Assembly: GCF_900543425.1 (NCBI RefSeq)
Contig: NZ_UQRQ01000012.1
Location: 38,250-102,249 of the forward strand
From: an uncultured Sanguibacteroides sp.
Lineage (GTDB): Bacteria > Bacteroidota > Bacteroidia > Bacteroidales > Marinifilaceae
Length of the DNA stretch: 64,000 bases
Direction: 5' to 3'
Shown: positions 54,606 to 63,181 of the stretch, one piece after another
Layout: each line of letters opens with the position of its first letter
Position numbering within the stretch: position 1 is the stretch's first letter
The notes under the pieces: model-generated
Databases searched by the model: none
What the model was told of the DNA's origin: nothing
Seen by the model: only the letters and a program-made list of their open reading frames with translations
Translations under genes and position numbers: made by a program

Positions 54606-54897
54606 ATAATAGAGTTTGATTAACGATGGCGTATGCAATTACCGGAAGTGGGATCTTATATAAACTACTCTTTTTTACCTTTAACCTCTTCTATGGCCTT
54701 AATCCCTTTGGCGGCAAATCCCAATTGCTGGGCGGATTCGACCATCCCAAGGAAGTTAATGCCCTGGCGATCCGTGTGGGCGATTTGTCGTATTCTGGCA
54801 ACGGATAGATATAAATCGTAGTATGCGGCAACGGACGCCAAACAGGCGGCTCCGCAGTCTGTAATATCCCGTTGTTTGACTAATATACTTTTTTCAT
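54606..54897 (-). pseudogene. Relic of a C39-peptidase-containing ABC exporter (N-terminal end)
   Basis: The ATG at 54897 overlaps the stop of the aspartyl protease gene as ATGA. After MKKVY a stop appears. One more A in the A-run would give MKKSILVKQRDITDCGAACLASVAAYY, the start of a C39 peptidase with its catalytic Cys in DCGAACL, followed by LSVARIRQIAHTDRQGINFLGMVESAQQLGFAAKGIKA. A second shift leads to SLYKIPLPVIAYAIVNQ, where the catalytic His region would follow. The ATP-binding and membrane parts are deleted. The intact gene would have cut double-glycine leader peptides and exported the product. Confidence 0.78.
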
Positions 54898-55793
54898 GGC
54901 TTTAAATATATCGTGTTGTTACGGGTATCGAGGTACATCTGGCTGAATTGGCGGATAAAACCTAAGGTGACAAGCTTTAACCCGTCTTTAGCATTCATAT
55001 GATCATTCCTCTGAATTGAAATGGCACAATGGTAAAAATGATGTCCCAGTATGTTTATCGTATCGTAACAGACAAATACGCCTCCGCGATTATTATCAAA
55101 CCCATCGTTTATTATTTGTGTCCAAGTTATATTCGTTTTGTTTATTTTGGATTCTATCGCTTTCCCTTGCTCGCTGGTTTTAAGTTCGTTCATAAGAATT
55201 ACGGGCACATGATCGGCGCTATTACGTCCAGCACCCGTATCAAAAGTGTATTCGCCCATTTGAATACTATCATTGATTACAACATCAATAGTCATTGCTC
55301 CTTTGACATACTTGTAAGGTATTTTTAACCACTTCTCTAAATCGTCAATTTCAAAACGCCTATTTGAAATTTTTAGTCTCTTTTTTCCCAGATCAAACCA
55401 CCAGTAAAACTGTTTTATGATATTTGTTCCAATTACGGACCTACCCATGTTGGGCTCAATTAAAAATTTAACTTTTCTTTTGAGTGGCAAAATAAAATGA
55501 GCTTGTGGAAACGTATAGTATGCGGGAATCTTTTTGTCCAAAATGCTCCACACGATTATAGCACTATCTTTTTTGTTGATTTTTAATCCGAAAGCATTGG
55601 AATCTGCAATAATAGATCCAGCTGCCCCTGTGTCAAAATTGAACATATGAGTAGATGAATCAATAATGACAGGAATAAGAAGCATCTTAGACTCATCATC
55701 GTATTTAAAATTAACTTCAATGCGTTGTTGCTGTTGGCAAGATATTGTCATCACGATTAAAATAATAAAATAATAGAATCTTATTCCTGTCAT
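54894..55793 (-). CDS. Retropepsin-like aspartyl protease lipoprotein
   Basis: 299-residue predicted lipoprotein (lipobox TISC, C19). It contains two aspartic protease motifs, FDTGAAGS (D54) and FDTGAGRNS (D185), so one chain may form both halves of the active site. The hydrophobic-hydrophobic-Gly motif after the first half may be MGRSVIGTNI. It reads directly into the C39-exporter relic with a 4-bp ATGA overlap, so it was part of a peptide-export operon. It may have processed or trimmed the exported peptide outside the cytoplasm (inference). The frame is intact although its partners are not. Confidence 0.8.
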   Translation of the reverse strand: MTGIRFYYFIILIVMTISCQQQQRIEVNFKYDDESKMLLIPVIIDSSTHMFNFDTGAAGSIIADSNAFGLKINKKDSAIIVWSILDKKIPAYYTFPQAHFILPLKRKVKFLIEPNMGRSVIGTNIIKQFYWWFDLGKKRLKISNRRFEIDDLEKWLKIPYKYVKGAMTIDVVINDSIQMGEYTFDTGAGRNSADHVPVILMNELKTSEQGKAIESKINKTNITWTQIINDGFDNNRGGVFVCYDTINILGHHFYHCAISIQRNDHMNAKDGLKLVTLGFIRQFSQMYLDTRNNTIYLKP

Positions 55794-55840
55794 GGTTATT
55801 GTAAATTAGTAGATTGGTAGACTATTTATTTTGTATTGTT

Positions 55841-56088
55841 TTAATATTCCTGTATCCAAGAGCATTTTATTATAAATTGCTGTCCAGGCATCGCTTGCAT
55901 CTCGTGAATGCCATGCTTAGGGCATGCTATACGGACAAATTCAGTCTCGTCAGCAATACCTTTAAATTCAATTTCATTCGTTTTTCCCGGTACTCCATTG
56001 GAATCCCTAAGAATTTGATATGTCAATAGTATCGCCTGATAAACGGCTACTAAAATATGGCAGGGTATTTGACAATATCTGCTTCCAT
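55841..56088 (-). pseudogene. Degraded small gene upstream of the aspartyl protease
   Basis: An ATG at 56088 opens MEADIVKYPAIF and stops at 56050. A shifted frame continues VAVYQAILLTYQILRDSNG, then FVRIACPKHGIHEMQAMPGQQFIIKCSWIQEY, to a stop at 55841. Joined, they would give about 80 residues: a hydrophobic start and a soluble end with two Cys. It could be a remnant of a precursor or accessory protein of the peptide-export operon. I do not recognise the family. Confidence 0.4.
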
Positions 56089-56320
56089 AGCTTCAAGATT
56101 TTAAAGGTTATGATCCGAACTATTTCGGAATCATTAATAGCTATTTGTTGTAAATAAATTAAATTTAATAAATGAGTTTGCTCCAAGATAGGGAAATTCT
56201 TAAAAAAAACTATTTTGTAACATGTATATTGATGTTAATTATAGTATTTTGTAAAAAATAAATAATTATTATTTGAGTATTAATCGAGCCATTTTTCGCT
56301 TGTAGATTGGGAAATCGAAT

Positions 56321-56352
56321 CTTGTATATAATAAAAATTGGGTGTAGTTTTG
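56321..56352 (+). promoter_or_regulatory. Probable beta-lactamase promoter
   Basis: CTTG (56321), 20 bp, TAGTTTTG (56345-56352), 29 bp before the start codon. The surrounding 56089-56380 is very A+T rich with no other feature. Confidence 0.55.
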
Positions 56353-56381
56353 GGCATTACTGAATAACATAAAATGATTTT

Positions 56382-57275
56382 ATGAGGTTAAAAGATTTGT
56401 GGTTTACTTTAAGTTTACTTGTTTTGCCGGTAATGGTAAAGGCAGAACATGAAAAGTTACAAAAACAATTGCAGGAAGTGATCGCCGGAAAGAGAGCACA
56501 GGTCGGTATAGCCGTTATTCTTAACGGCAGGGATACGGTTACGGTAAACAATGATTATCAGTATCCTATGATGAGTGTATTTAAACTGTACCAAGCCTTG
56601 GCTGTTGCTGATTATTGTCAAAAAGAGAAGTTGTCTTTCGATACGTTTGTTTATATTCGGCAATCCGATCTGAAACCTGATACATATAGTCCGCTTCGTG
56701 ATAAATATCCCCAAGGAGAAATCTCTCTTTCGATTAAAGATTTGTTGAAATACACATTACATTTAAGCGATAATAATGCATGTGATATTCTTTTCGCTCA
56801 AACCGTTGGGACAAAAGCAACCGACAAATATATACGAAGTTTGGGTATCCGGGATTTTTCCATTGAAGTAACTGAAGATGAAATGCATAAAGACGTGAAT
56901 ACCTGCTATCTAAATTGGAGTACTCCGCTTGAAGCGGCCAAAGTCATAGAATTGCTGCTTACTCGGGCATTGTTCGATATAGAGTATCAGGACTTTATTA
57001 AACGGGCGATGATTACCTGCGAGACCGGAAAAGACCGATTACCCTTTCCTTTGGAGGGAACAAAAGCAATTATTGGCCATAAAACGGGAACAGGAGACCT
57101 TAATGCTAAAGGTCAAATTATTGGAATCAATGATGTGGGTTTTGTATATCTGCCAAACGGAGAGAGATACACGATTGCCGTTTTTATAAAAGACTCCGCG
57201 GAAACCATACAAGAGACTTCTCAAATCATAGCTGATATTTCACGAGTTGTATATCAATATATAAGTGAGACATAG
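56382..57275 (+). CDS. Class A (subclass A2) beta-lactamase, CepA-like
   Basis: Periplasmic serine beta-lactamase, 297 residues with signal peptide. Active-site motifs: S65-V-F-K68 in PMMSVFKLYQALA, S129-D-N in LSDNNACDIL, acidic omega loop TEDEMHKD near 165-170, and K234-T-G in GHKTGTGD. The wording is close to CepA of Bacteroides from memory (VGIAVILNGRDTVTVNND, SDLKPDTYSPLRDKYPQG, DLLKYTL), more so than to CfxA. The family hydrolyses cephalosporins. The gene is complete, has its own promoter and sits in an accessory zone about 2.4 kb from the conjugative element relic. Confidence 0.92.
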   Translation: MRLKDLWFTLSLLVLPVMVKAEHEKLQKQLQEVIAGKRAQVGIAVILNGRDTVTVNNDYQYPMMSVFKLYQALAVADYCQKEKLSFDTFVYIRQSDLKPDTYSPLRDKYPQGEISLSIKDLLKYTLHLSDNNACDILFAQTVGTKATDKYIRSLGIRDFSIEVTEDEMHKDVNTCYLNWSTPLEAAKVIELLLTRALFDIEYQDFIKRAMITCETGKDRLPFPLEGTKAIIGHKTGTGDLNAKGQIIGINDVGFVYLPNGERYTIAVFIKDSAETIQETSQIIADISRVVYQYISET

Positions 57276-57351
57276 GTTGTTACCGGTAAGATTTATTTCC
57301 CCTCCGGTAGCGAAAAAATTCTATAAGAGTAGTTTTGCTTCGGTTATCATG

Positions 57352-57717
57352 TTAATTCTGAGTCAGGTATTCCTCATACCTCCTCTCTATTTCCTTTATT
57401 GAAACATCCAATGTCTTCATTTGTTTGAAAAATTCCGGCAGGTCTTCGTACAGGAATGTAGCCTTGCGCAGAGTCATAATCCGGTCTTTAGCTCCTGCCG
57501 ATACAAAATAACCGATGCCGCGTTTATTGTAGACAATTTCTTGTCCTTGAAGGTAATCGTAAGTACGGACAACTGTATTTGCATTTACCTCCACGGTGGC
57601 GGCGTATTCCCTGACTGATGGAATACGCTCTTCTTCTCTATATTGTTCTTGCAGGATTTCATCACATATCCGGTCGGCTATCTGCAAGTAAATGGATTTA
57701 CTCTCTTTAAATTTCAT
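57352..57717 (-). CDS. GntR-family (YtrA-type) repressor
   Basis: 121-residue regulator. The winged helix (about 10-75) has SIYLQIADRICDEILQEQYREEERIPSVREYAATVEVNANTVVRTYDYLQ, and a short helical C-terminus replaces the usual ligand domain, as in YtrA-type regulators of ABC transporters. Its start overlaps the stop of the permease gene by 4 bp, so it is translationally coupled. Autoregulation of the ABC operon is likely. Confidence 0.9.
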   Translation of the reverse strand: MKFKESKSIYLQIADRICDEILQEQYREEERIPSVREYAATVEVNANTVVRTYDYLQGQEIVYNKRGIGYFVSAGAKDRIMTLRKATFLYEDLPEFFKQMKTLDVSIKEIERRYEEYLTQN

Positions 57718-58616
57718 AGTAAACGGAATTTCGGTTTAATAATTTGCGAGCGGGTAAAGAGTTTGTAACTCAACCACCAGTTGAAAATGGTAAATGAAGC
57801 GAAGAGAGCTATGCTTACAGCCAATACACTATTTATTGTTGTCCAATTGGTCCTCGCCGAGTCCCACAAAACAAATGTATTTCCGGTACTCGTCCATTTT
57901 ATGACAGTTGATGTAATAGAGCTTAATATAAACATTACGGCCCAAAGTGTTCCCAATGTTTTTAAGAAAGGTTTTTTATACCAATAATTACCGCCTAATA
58001 TGAACAAAGAGTGATGCCAAATCACCGAAGTCCAGATACATGCTGTAACCAATCCATAATTGAGAACTTCGTATCCAGTGTAGACAACGAGACTATCTTT
58101 ACCACTTATACGAATCATATCCATAAACATAGAGAACATTTTCGGTAATATTGTCTGATGCAAAGTAACAGGAACGTTAAATAAAGGGAGCAGGAGAAGA
58201 CGGGTAATCTCTGCTAACGATACCGTTATCAGGATAGCTATAAACAGACCTACCGTAACGTATAAGAATTTTACTACAAACTTTTCAATCATAGTAGCCG
58301 GGAGCATAAGAAATGATATACGTTCCTCCTTCGTTTTCATGTTTTCCATGATATTGGCCGCATAAATAAAAGATGCGATCCCGGTAATTATCATAAAGAC
58401 GATCATTATGCCTTGACAAAAATGTCCTATCGCCCAATCGGGATTATCCAGCCAACGCGATTCGTTATTTACCCTTATCATACCGAATATCAACGTTAGT
58501 GCGAATGCCGCATAAAGGCCGATCAAACGATATAGGTTCGTTTTCCAATTTTCCAGAATTTCGCGTTTCATTACCATGACCATGCGCGATAGGCTAAAAA
58601 AGTTATTCGTATTCAT
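57714..58616 (-). CDS. ABC transporter permease-like membrane protein
   Basis: 300 residues with six hydrophobic helices (LIGLYAAFALTLIFGMI, GIMIVFMIITGIASFIYAANIM, FLYVTVGLFIAILITVSL and others). It starts 14 bp after the ATPase gene and overlaps the GntR gene. With the ATPase it should form an ABC exporter of the YtrBC/bacitracin-type class; the substrate is unknown. The N-terminal SRMVMVMKREILENWKT is typical of ABC-2 permeases of Bacteroidota. Confidence 0.83.
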   Translation of the reverse strand: MNTNNFFSLSRMVMVMKREILENWKTNLYRLIGLYAAFALTLIFGMIRVNNESRWLDNPDWAIGHFCQGIMIVFMIITGIASFIYAANIMENMKTKEERISFLMLPATMIEKFVVKFLYVTVGLFIAILITVSLAEITRLLLLPLFNVPVTLHQTILPKMFSMFMDMIRISGKDSLVVYTGYEVLNYGLVTACIWTSVIWHHSLFILGGNYWYKKPFLKTLGTLWAVMFILSSITSTVIKWTSTGNTFVLWDSARTNWTTINSVLAVSIALFASFTIFNWWLSYKLFTRSQIIKPKFRLL

Positions 58617-58630
58617 AATGTATTCGTATG

Positions 58631-59473
58631 TTACTTGTTAAATATTGATTGCATTTTTTCCTTTTCTGTCAGCATAGCGTTAAATAATACTTCCAGGTTC
58701 AGATTCGATTCCTCGTTATTCGTATTCGGGAAGATTACGCTGTTTCCTTGGACTGATGATTGAATATACAGTGCATTATCTGTTGGTTCGTTTATTCCTT
58801 GTTCTGCGAAATATACTTTATCGCAGATGGTTTTTACCGATGTATTCAGTAGTACACGGGTACCGTCGATAATAATTACATGATCCAGCAAGCTATCAAT
58901 ATCTCTCACCTGGTGGGTTGAGATGATTACCGATTTTTCATCTGTCATGCCGGAAGCAAGTACTTTGCGGAATTGACTTTTTGAAGGAATATCCAATCCA
59001 TTACTGGGTTCATCCATTAACAACAGAGACGTATTGGTTGCTAATGCGAAACACATAAATGCTTTCTTTTTCTGTCCCATGGAGAGTTCGCCAAAATGAA
59101 TATCCTCATTCATATCGAAATTACGAAGGCAGGTCCTCAGCAATTCACGGCTGAAATTCGGATAAAACGGACTATTCAGCTTCAAATATTGTTTCAGGCT
59201 AACCGATGGTAGTGTAAACTCTTCAGATACAAGGAACATATCCTGTAAAGTTATCGGATAGCGACTTGCAACATTCACGCCCTTGTAAAATATCTGTCCT
59301 GCTTGGGGACGAAGTAAGCCTGTCATTAAATAAAGCAAAGTAGATTTACCTGTACCGTTCTTTCCTAAAAGACCGTAAACTGAACCTTTGTCTAATGTCA
59401 GCGAGGAGTCGTTAAAGATTTTTTGTTTTCTCTTTCCATAACTGAAAGATAAGTTCTTTACTTCGATCATCAT
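58631..59473 (-). CDS. ABC transporter ATP-binding protein
   Basis: 280 residues. Walker A GKNGTGKST (37-45), signature LSMGQKKKA, Walker B LLLMDEPSNGLD, H-loop STHQ. It is the first gene of a three-gene operon (ATPase, permease, GntR). The signature is LSMGQ in place of LSGGQ, which is common in YtrB-like exporter ATPases. Confidence 0.93.
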   Translation of the reverse strand: MMIEVKNLSFSYGKRKQKIFNDSSLTLDKGSVYGLLGKNGTGKSTLLYLMTGLLRPQAGQIFYKGVNVASRYPITLQDMFLVSEEFTLPSVSLKQYLKLNSPFYPNFSRELLRTCLRNFDMNEDIHFGELSMGQKKKAFMCFALATNTSLLLMDEPSNGLDIPSKSQFRKVLASGMTDEKSVIISTHQVRDIDSLLDHVIIIDGTRVLLNTSVKTICDKVYFAEQGINEPTDNALYIQSSVQGNSVIFPNTNNEESNLNLEVLFNAMLTEKEKMQSIFNK

Positions 59474-59524
59474 TGTGTTTATACTTTAATTGGTTTATGT
59501 GTGCATTAGTAAAATAGTACACTG

Positions 59525-59555
59525 TAAAAGTATGTGGTTTATTCGAGTAATCAAA
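59525..59555 (-). promoter_or_regulatory. Promoter of the ABC/GntR operon
   Basis: On the minus strand TTTG, 19 bp, TACTTTTA, about 52 bp before the ATPase start. The IS256-type fragment begins roughly 70 bp further upstream. Confidence 0.65.
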
Positions 59556-59685
59556 CGGAATGATCGACATTTAACTTTAATTAACTGATAAAGCAAAATA
59601 GAGGGATGACTCGGAACTTCGTGATAGTGTCCCTAAAAGTGTGTATGTACTCCTTTTTTCTATCATCTTTGCAAATCTATTTTTT

Positions 59686-59985
59686 TTAATAAAATAAACT
59701 CGATTCTAAGAAATTATAAATAGGATATTTATAAATATCCGCATTTTGTGCCACCGTTCCCATTAACAGCATGACGGCCCGTGGATTTGGCATGGCCCCT
59801 CTCATGTTAATAACCCTTTTATAATCCCTGTTCAGTCTTTCGATCCAGTTCGTGGTGTAAATCATGCCCCTGATTTCCCTTTCATATTTAAAGTATGTAA
59901 AGTAGAACCTGTACCTTTCATGTTGATATCTTTTGAGTGGTGGATAACTCTTCTGCCATCTTTGAATAAAGTCTTTAAATGTTGT
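59686..59985 (-). pseudogene. IS256-family transposase, C-terminal fragment
   Basis: The frame reads FKDFIQRWQKSYPPLKRYQ, IRGMIYTTNWIERLNRDYKRV and GAMPNPRAVMLLMGTVAQNADI, the C-terminal part of mutator/IS256 transposases including the YTTNxIExLNR block with the last catalytic Glu. The N-terminal two thirds and the first catalytic Asp residues are missing: upstream of about 59985 the open frame is merely antisense to traO. The sequence at about 59625-59660 (AACTTCGTGATAGTGTCCC) may be the outer end of the IS. Confidence 0.75.
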
Positions 59986-60546
59986 ATTATATCCCTCATT
60001 GTGCTGTGCCTGACTTTTAACCGGGCACACGCACAACGATATTTGCCGGGCATGAAAGGCTTGCAGGTCACGGGCGGCATAGCGGACGGTGTTCACTGGA
60101 ACAGTAAAAGAGATTGCGTTTATTACTTCGGGGCTGCCATGAGTACCTACACCAAAAACGGGAACAGGTGGGTTATCGGCGGGGAATATCTCGAAAAGCA
60201 TTACCTCTATAAGGATTTGTAAATACTCGTGAGCCACTTTACAGATGAGGGCGGTTACCACGTGAACTTCCTTTCAGACAGGAAGAAAACCTTTTTCCTT
60301 TCGCTGGGATTGTCTGCCCTTGTCGGGTACGAAACAAGCAACTGGGGTGACAAGCTGTTGCCCGATGGCTCGATGCTGACGGATAAGGACGGTTTTGTCT
60401 ATGGCAGTGCGTTGACGCTGGAACTGGAAAGTTACATTACTGACCGGGTGGTATTCCTGATTAACGCACGGGAAAGATACCTGTTCGGTTCTTCAATCGG
60501 AAAGTTCCACACACAATTTGGTGTGGGGCTGAAATTTATAATGTGA
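59974..60546 (+). pseudogene. traO: traO conjugal transfer gene, truncated and with a nonsense codon
   Basis: Reads CCIISLIVLCLTFNRAHAQRY (signal peptide), YLPGMKGLQVTGGIADGVHW, then GGEYLEKHYLYKDL and a TAA at 60220-60222. The same frame continues SHFTDEGGYHVNFLSD, TFFLSLGLSALVGYET, LLPDGSMLTDKDGFVYG and ITDRVVFLINARERYLFGS to 60546. This is the beta-barrel-like TraO of Bacteroides conjugation systems. The IS256 fragment abuts its first codons, so the start is lost as well. Confidence 0.78.
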
Positions 60547-60568
60547 TAAACTAACCTATTATATTATA

Positions 60569-61016
60569 ATGTATATGAGAAATGTAATTTATAAGATGCT
60601 AACAGGGTGCTACATGGTGGCTACCTTGTTGTTGGTGGGTGCGTGTAGTGACAACGTGGATATACAGCAGTCTTACCTGTTCAGTATCGAAACGATGCCT
60701 GTACCGAAAAATTAAAGGTGGATGAAACGGCGGAAATACGCTACCAGCTTCACCGGGACGGACGGTTTGAGGAAACAAAGTATTTCTCCGCTATTTCCAG
60801 CCGGACGGGGCGGGAACGCTGAAAATGTCCGATGGGACGGTTTTACTGCCGAATGACCTGTACCCGTTTCCGGATGAAACATTCCGGCTTTACTATACCT
60901 CTGCATCCACCGACCAACAAACGATAGATGTGTATTTTCAGGACAGCTTCGGACAGTTACAGTAGCTTACGTTTTCATTTAATAATGATAACAGCAAGGA
61001 AGAAGAAAACAATTAA
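60569..61016 (+). pseudogene. traQ: traQ (DUF3872) conjugal transfer gene, frameshifted
   Basis: Start MRNVIYKMLTGCYMVATLLL with lipobox VGACS, then DIQQSYLFSIETMPVPK. A shift is needed to reach KLKVDETAEIRYQLHRDGRF, a second to reach RYFQPDGAGTLKMSDG, VLLPNDLYPFPDETFRLYYT and VYFQDSFGQLQ, and an in-frame TAG precedes LTFSFNNDN. This is the DUF3872/TraQ pattern. traP, expected between traO and traQ, is absent. Confidence 0.75.
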
Positions 61017-61150
61017 AGTAAAAAAAAACATGGTTAAAATAGAATAGGATATAAACGGTATTTCATTTTTTGTAAATACCACATGGAAAACGGACGCAGT
61101 TCCGGCGGTCAGTGAGATAAGCAGCTATAGAAAAACAACTTAGAGTAGAA

Positions 61151-61184
61151 TGAAGAAAGCCATCAAATTTGATGGCTTTCTTCA
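61151..61184. terminator. Perfect 34-bp palindrome at the end of the HEPN gene
   Basis: TGAAGAAAGCCATCAAA followed directly by its reverse complement. On the minus strand it begins right after the HEPN stop codon and on the plus strand it follows the traQ relic, so it can act as a bidirectional terminator. The palindrome is exact with no loop bases outside the stem. Confidence 0.75.
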
Positions 61185-62030
61185 TCAAGTAGCATTTGCT
61201 ATTTGTCTAACAATTTGTTTATAATATAATCCTACAAGGTCTTTTTCATCATTACCTGCATAACTATTATGAGCAATTAAGCATCTTACCTTATATAATT
61301 CCTCCAATTTAGTTGAAATCCATCCTTGTGATGGAAAATATTTTTTAAAATATTCCCAATTGTTTAGAATAAGTTTAGATAAATCTATAAAGTCTAAATA
61401 ATAAAGTTCTTTGTCTCCCCGCAATGGTAACCATTTATTTTGCTTTTCTTCACTCTGTCTCGTAGTAATTCCTTTTTGCAAATCATTTGGGACTGTGATT
61501 TTGTTAAAATAATCCTTCCCCAACTGACCTGATAAAGTTTTATCTATGAAATCACGGAGAGAGTTTTCGATACAATATAAAGTAATATATAGCTCCGACA
61601 TCTCTTTCCCTTTTTCCTTTATTTCATCAGAAAGAATTTCCAATTTTGTCTGATTTACAGTTTCTATAACATCGTTTAAAAGGTTGTCATTATCATTTTC
61701 CAACACGGGAGAAATATTAACATCCAAAATATCATATCCTGCATTGGGGGGCATAACGGCAGAACATATACTTTTTAAAGCAGTTTTTAAGGTCGGCAAG
61801 TTTGAGCTATTAGCCGAGAACTGCGATTGAGGTATATAGAAGTTCACTGTAGTAGCCATTGCATTCCATCTTTTTTGTGAATAGCTACTCCCAGCAGATA
61901 TTTCACAATAACCATCTTTTATTATATTATATAGATTTATTCTCTTGTGTGCCGGGTCATTTTTGGCAATATCTACTACTGCTTTAAAATAAGCTCTTTC
62001 ATCAGGTATTTCATAAGTAAAATCAACCAT
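61185..62030 (-). CDS. Swt1-type HEPN-domain protein
   Basis: 281 residues, no signal peptide. The N-terminal half (about 1-140) is an unrecognised alpha/beta domain. The C-terminal half is an HEPN domain of the Swt1-like kind: YCIENSLRDFIDKTLSGQLGKDYF, LYYLDFIDLSKLILNNWEYFKKYF and the R249-x4-H254 motif in VRCLIAHNS, the RNase-type HEPN signature. HEPN proteins are often toxins or abortive-infection RNases. This one lies alone inside the conjugative element relic, with no obvious antitoxin beside it. Its low G+C content differs from the tra genes. Confidence 0.75.
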   Translation of the reverse strand: MVDFTYEIPDERAYFKAVVDIAKNDPAHKRINLYNIIKDGYCEISAGSSYSQKRWNAMATTVNFYIPQSQFSANSSNLPTLKTALKSICSAVMPPNAGYDILDVNISPVLENDNDNLLNDVIETVNQTKLEILSDEIKEKGKEMSELYITLYCIENSLRDFIDKTLSGQLGKDYFNKITVPNDLQKGITTRQSEEKQNKWLPLRGDKELYYLDFIDLSKLILNNWEYFKKYFPSQGWISTKLEELYKVRCLIAHNSYAGNDEKDLVGLYYKQIVRQIANAT

Positions 62031-62159
62031 ATATCTATTATTTATTTATTATGCAAATATATGATTTTAAGCTTATTTGGAGAAATGAAATCAGGTTTCT
62101 TTGCTACGTTCTTTCCCGCAAAGGCTCATGAAAGAAAGTAGTCCTGCTGGATTTTCTTT

Positions 62160-62367
62160 TTACCTTTGTTTTTTCAGCCATTCATCCCGTCATTTGCGGC
62201 ACTCGTCAAGTGTTTGGGCAAGCGTGGAGAATAGTTCTCCATCCATATGGCGGTAATCATATTGATAATAGATTTGACCCCTAAATGCGCCTAAGCAGCA
62301 TTTTACATATTTTTCTTCTCCCGGTGTTTGGGTAATACTTACCCCCGTTTTTGTTTAAAGTTTCCAT
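62160..62367 (-). pseudogene. DUF3873 gene of the conjugative element, broken
   Basis: METLNKNG from the ATG at 62367, then a one-base shift to VSITQTPGEEKYVKCCLGAF, QIYYQYDYRHMDGELFSTLAQ and TLDECRK, a TGA, and RDEWLKKQR. The motifs are those of DUF3873, a small protein of unknown function carried by CTnDOT-like elements. Frameshift plus stop indicate decay. Confidence 0.75.
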
Positions 62368-62391
62368 ACTACTATAATTTATAATGAGTTA

Positions 62392-62604
62392 TCAGATAAT
62401 CAGAAGTGAAAGCAGCACAATGAAAATAAGCGCCATACAAAGCAGGTAAACGGCAGAGATAAACAGCCGGAGAACGAACCGGATAATAAAAAAGCTTATA
62501 ATTAGGGCTATCCACATTCCGGCGGTGCTGGTGACTACCTGATAGATGATAAAAGCAAGTATGAACCACCGTAAAAAAGTTGTTATCTTATTATATACTT
62601 TCAT
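62392..62604 (-). CDS. Small two-to-three-helix membrane protein
   Basis: 70 residues, nearly all hydrophobic, in two or three helices (FLRWFILAFIIYQVV, MWIALIISFFIIRFVLRLFI, VYLLCMALIFIVLLSLLII). It lies between ardA and DUF3873 on the same strand, as expected for a small element-borne gene. Function unknown. Confidence 0.65.
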   Translation of the reverse strand: MKVYNKITTFLRWFILAFIIYQVVTSTAGMWIALIISFFIIRFVLRLFISAVYLLCMALIFIVLLSLLII

Positions 62605-62647
62605 TGTCTTGGTGTGTTGTGGGTGGATTGCTCCACCCGGTTAGTAA

Positions 62648-63181
62648 TCAGGCGCAACGGAAAACAAAACCATTATCCATCCAGTAATTAGTCATAAACA
62701 GGTCACGGGCAAAAGCCGAATAATCAAAGTAGGTCTTTGCGAACTCCGGCAGTTCGTAACATTCCTCTACGATTTCATAGGCGTAATCTTCCTCGTCTTT
62801 ATATTCTCCCTGATATTCATTCTCAAAGGAAGAAATAAGGTCGTCTGCATCTTCTTCGCTTAGGTCGCTGTTGTGGTGGTCGCACCATACGAAAAACGCT
62901 TCTTGCTGGGTATCGCTTAGCTTTTCGATGGCATCCCGAAGTTCAAAGAACTTATCGCATAACCAGCTTTCGGAAATCAAGTTTTCCGGGATATTCTCGT
63001 AATCTCGAAACATAAATTCCGGGTCTTCCTCGCCCTTGTGCAGTTCCCGGCACGCTTCGTAAAATTCTTCCTTGTCCGAATAATCCGACAGGTCGAGCCA
63101 TGCGCCGGATAATGAACCGTTGTTATACTTGCCGTAAGTGCCTACATAAACTTTTACTGCTGATAATGTCGTTGCTTCCAT
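62648..63181 (-). CDS. ardA: Antirestriction protein ArdA
   Basis: DNA-mimic protein that protects incoming conjugative DNA from type I restriction. 177 residues from the ATG at 63181 (MEATTLSAVKVYVGTYGKYN). Hallmarks are the strongly acidic composition, GAWLDLSDYSDKEEFYEAC, EFMFRDYENIP, the ArdA-type Asp/Glu-rich tract SEEDADDLISSFENEYQGEYKDEEDYAYEI and YFDYSAFARDLFM. There is no stop codon between the FecR gene upstream and this start, so the same frame also encodes a FecR-ArdA fusion. Confidence 0.9.
   Translation of the reverse strand: MEATTLSAVKVYVGTYGKYNNGSLSGAWLDLSDYSDKEEFYEACRELHKGEEDPEFMFRDYENIPENLISESWLCDKFFELRDAIEKLSDTQQEAFFVWCDHHNSDLSEEDADDLISSFENEYQGEYKDEEDYAYEIVEECYELPEFAKTYFDYSAFARDLFMTNYWMDNGFVFRCA

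Larger units (their letters stand above)
59625..63181. mobile_element. Relic of a CTnDOT-like integrative conjugative element
   Basis: A run of genes known from Bacteroides conjugative elements, mostly broken: IS256-type transposase fragment, traO with a nonsense codon, traQ with frameshifts, a HEPN gene, DUF3873 with a frameshift, a small membrane protein, and an intact ardA. The left edge is set near the outer end of the IS fragment and the right edge at the ardA start, where sequence changes to a chromosomal FecR gene. Exact attachment sites were not identified. Confidence 0.7.

Noticed and set aside
59686..60261. A 191-codon minus-strand open frame that could be called one transposase
   Set aside because: Only the C-terminal 100 or so residues resemble an IS256 transposase. 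The rest is antisense to the traO coding sequence, so the frame is chimeric by chance.
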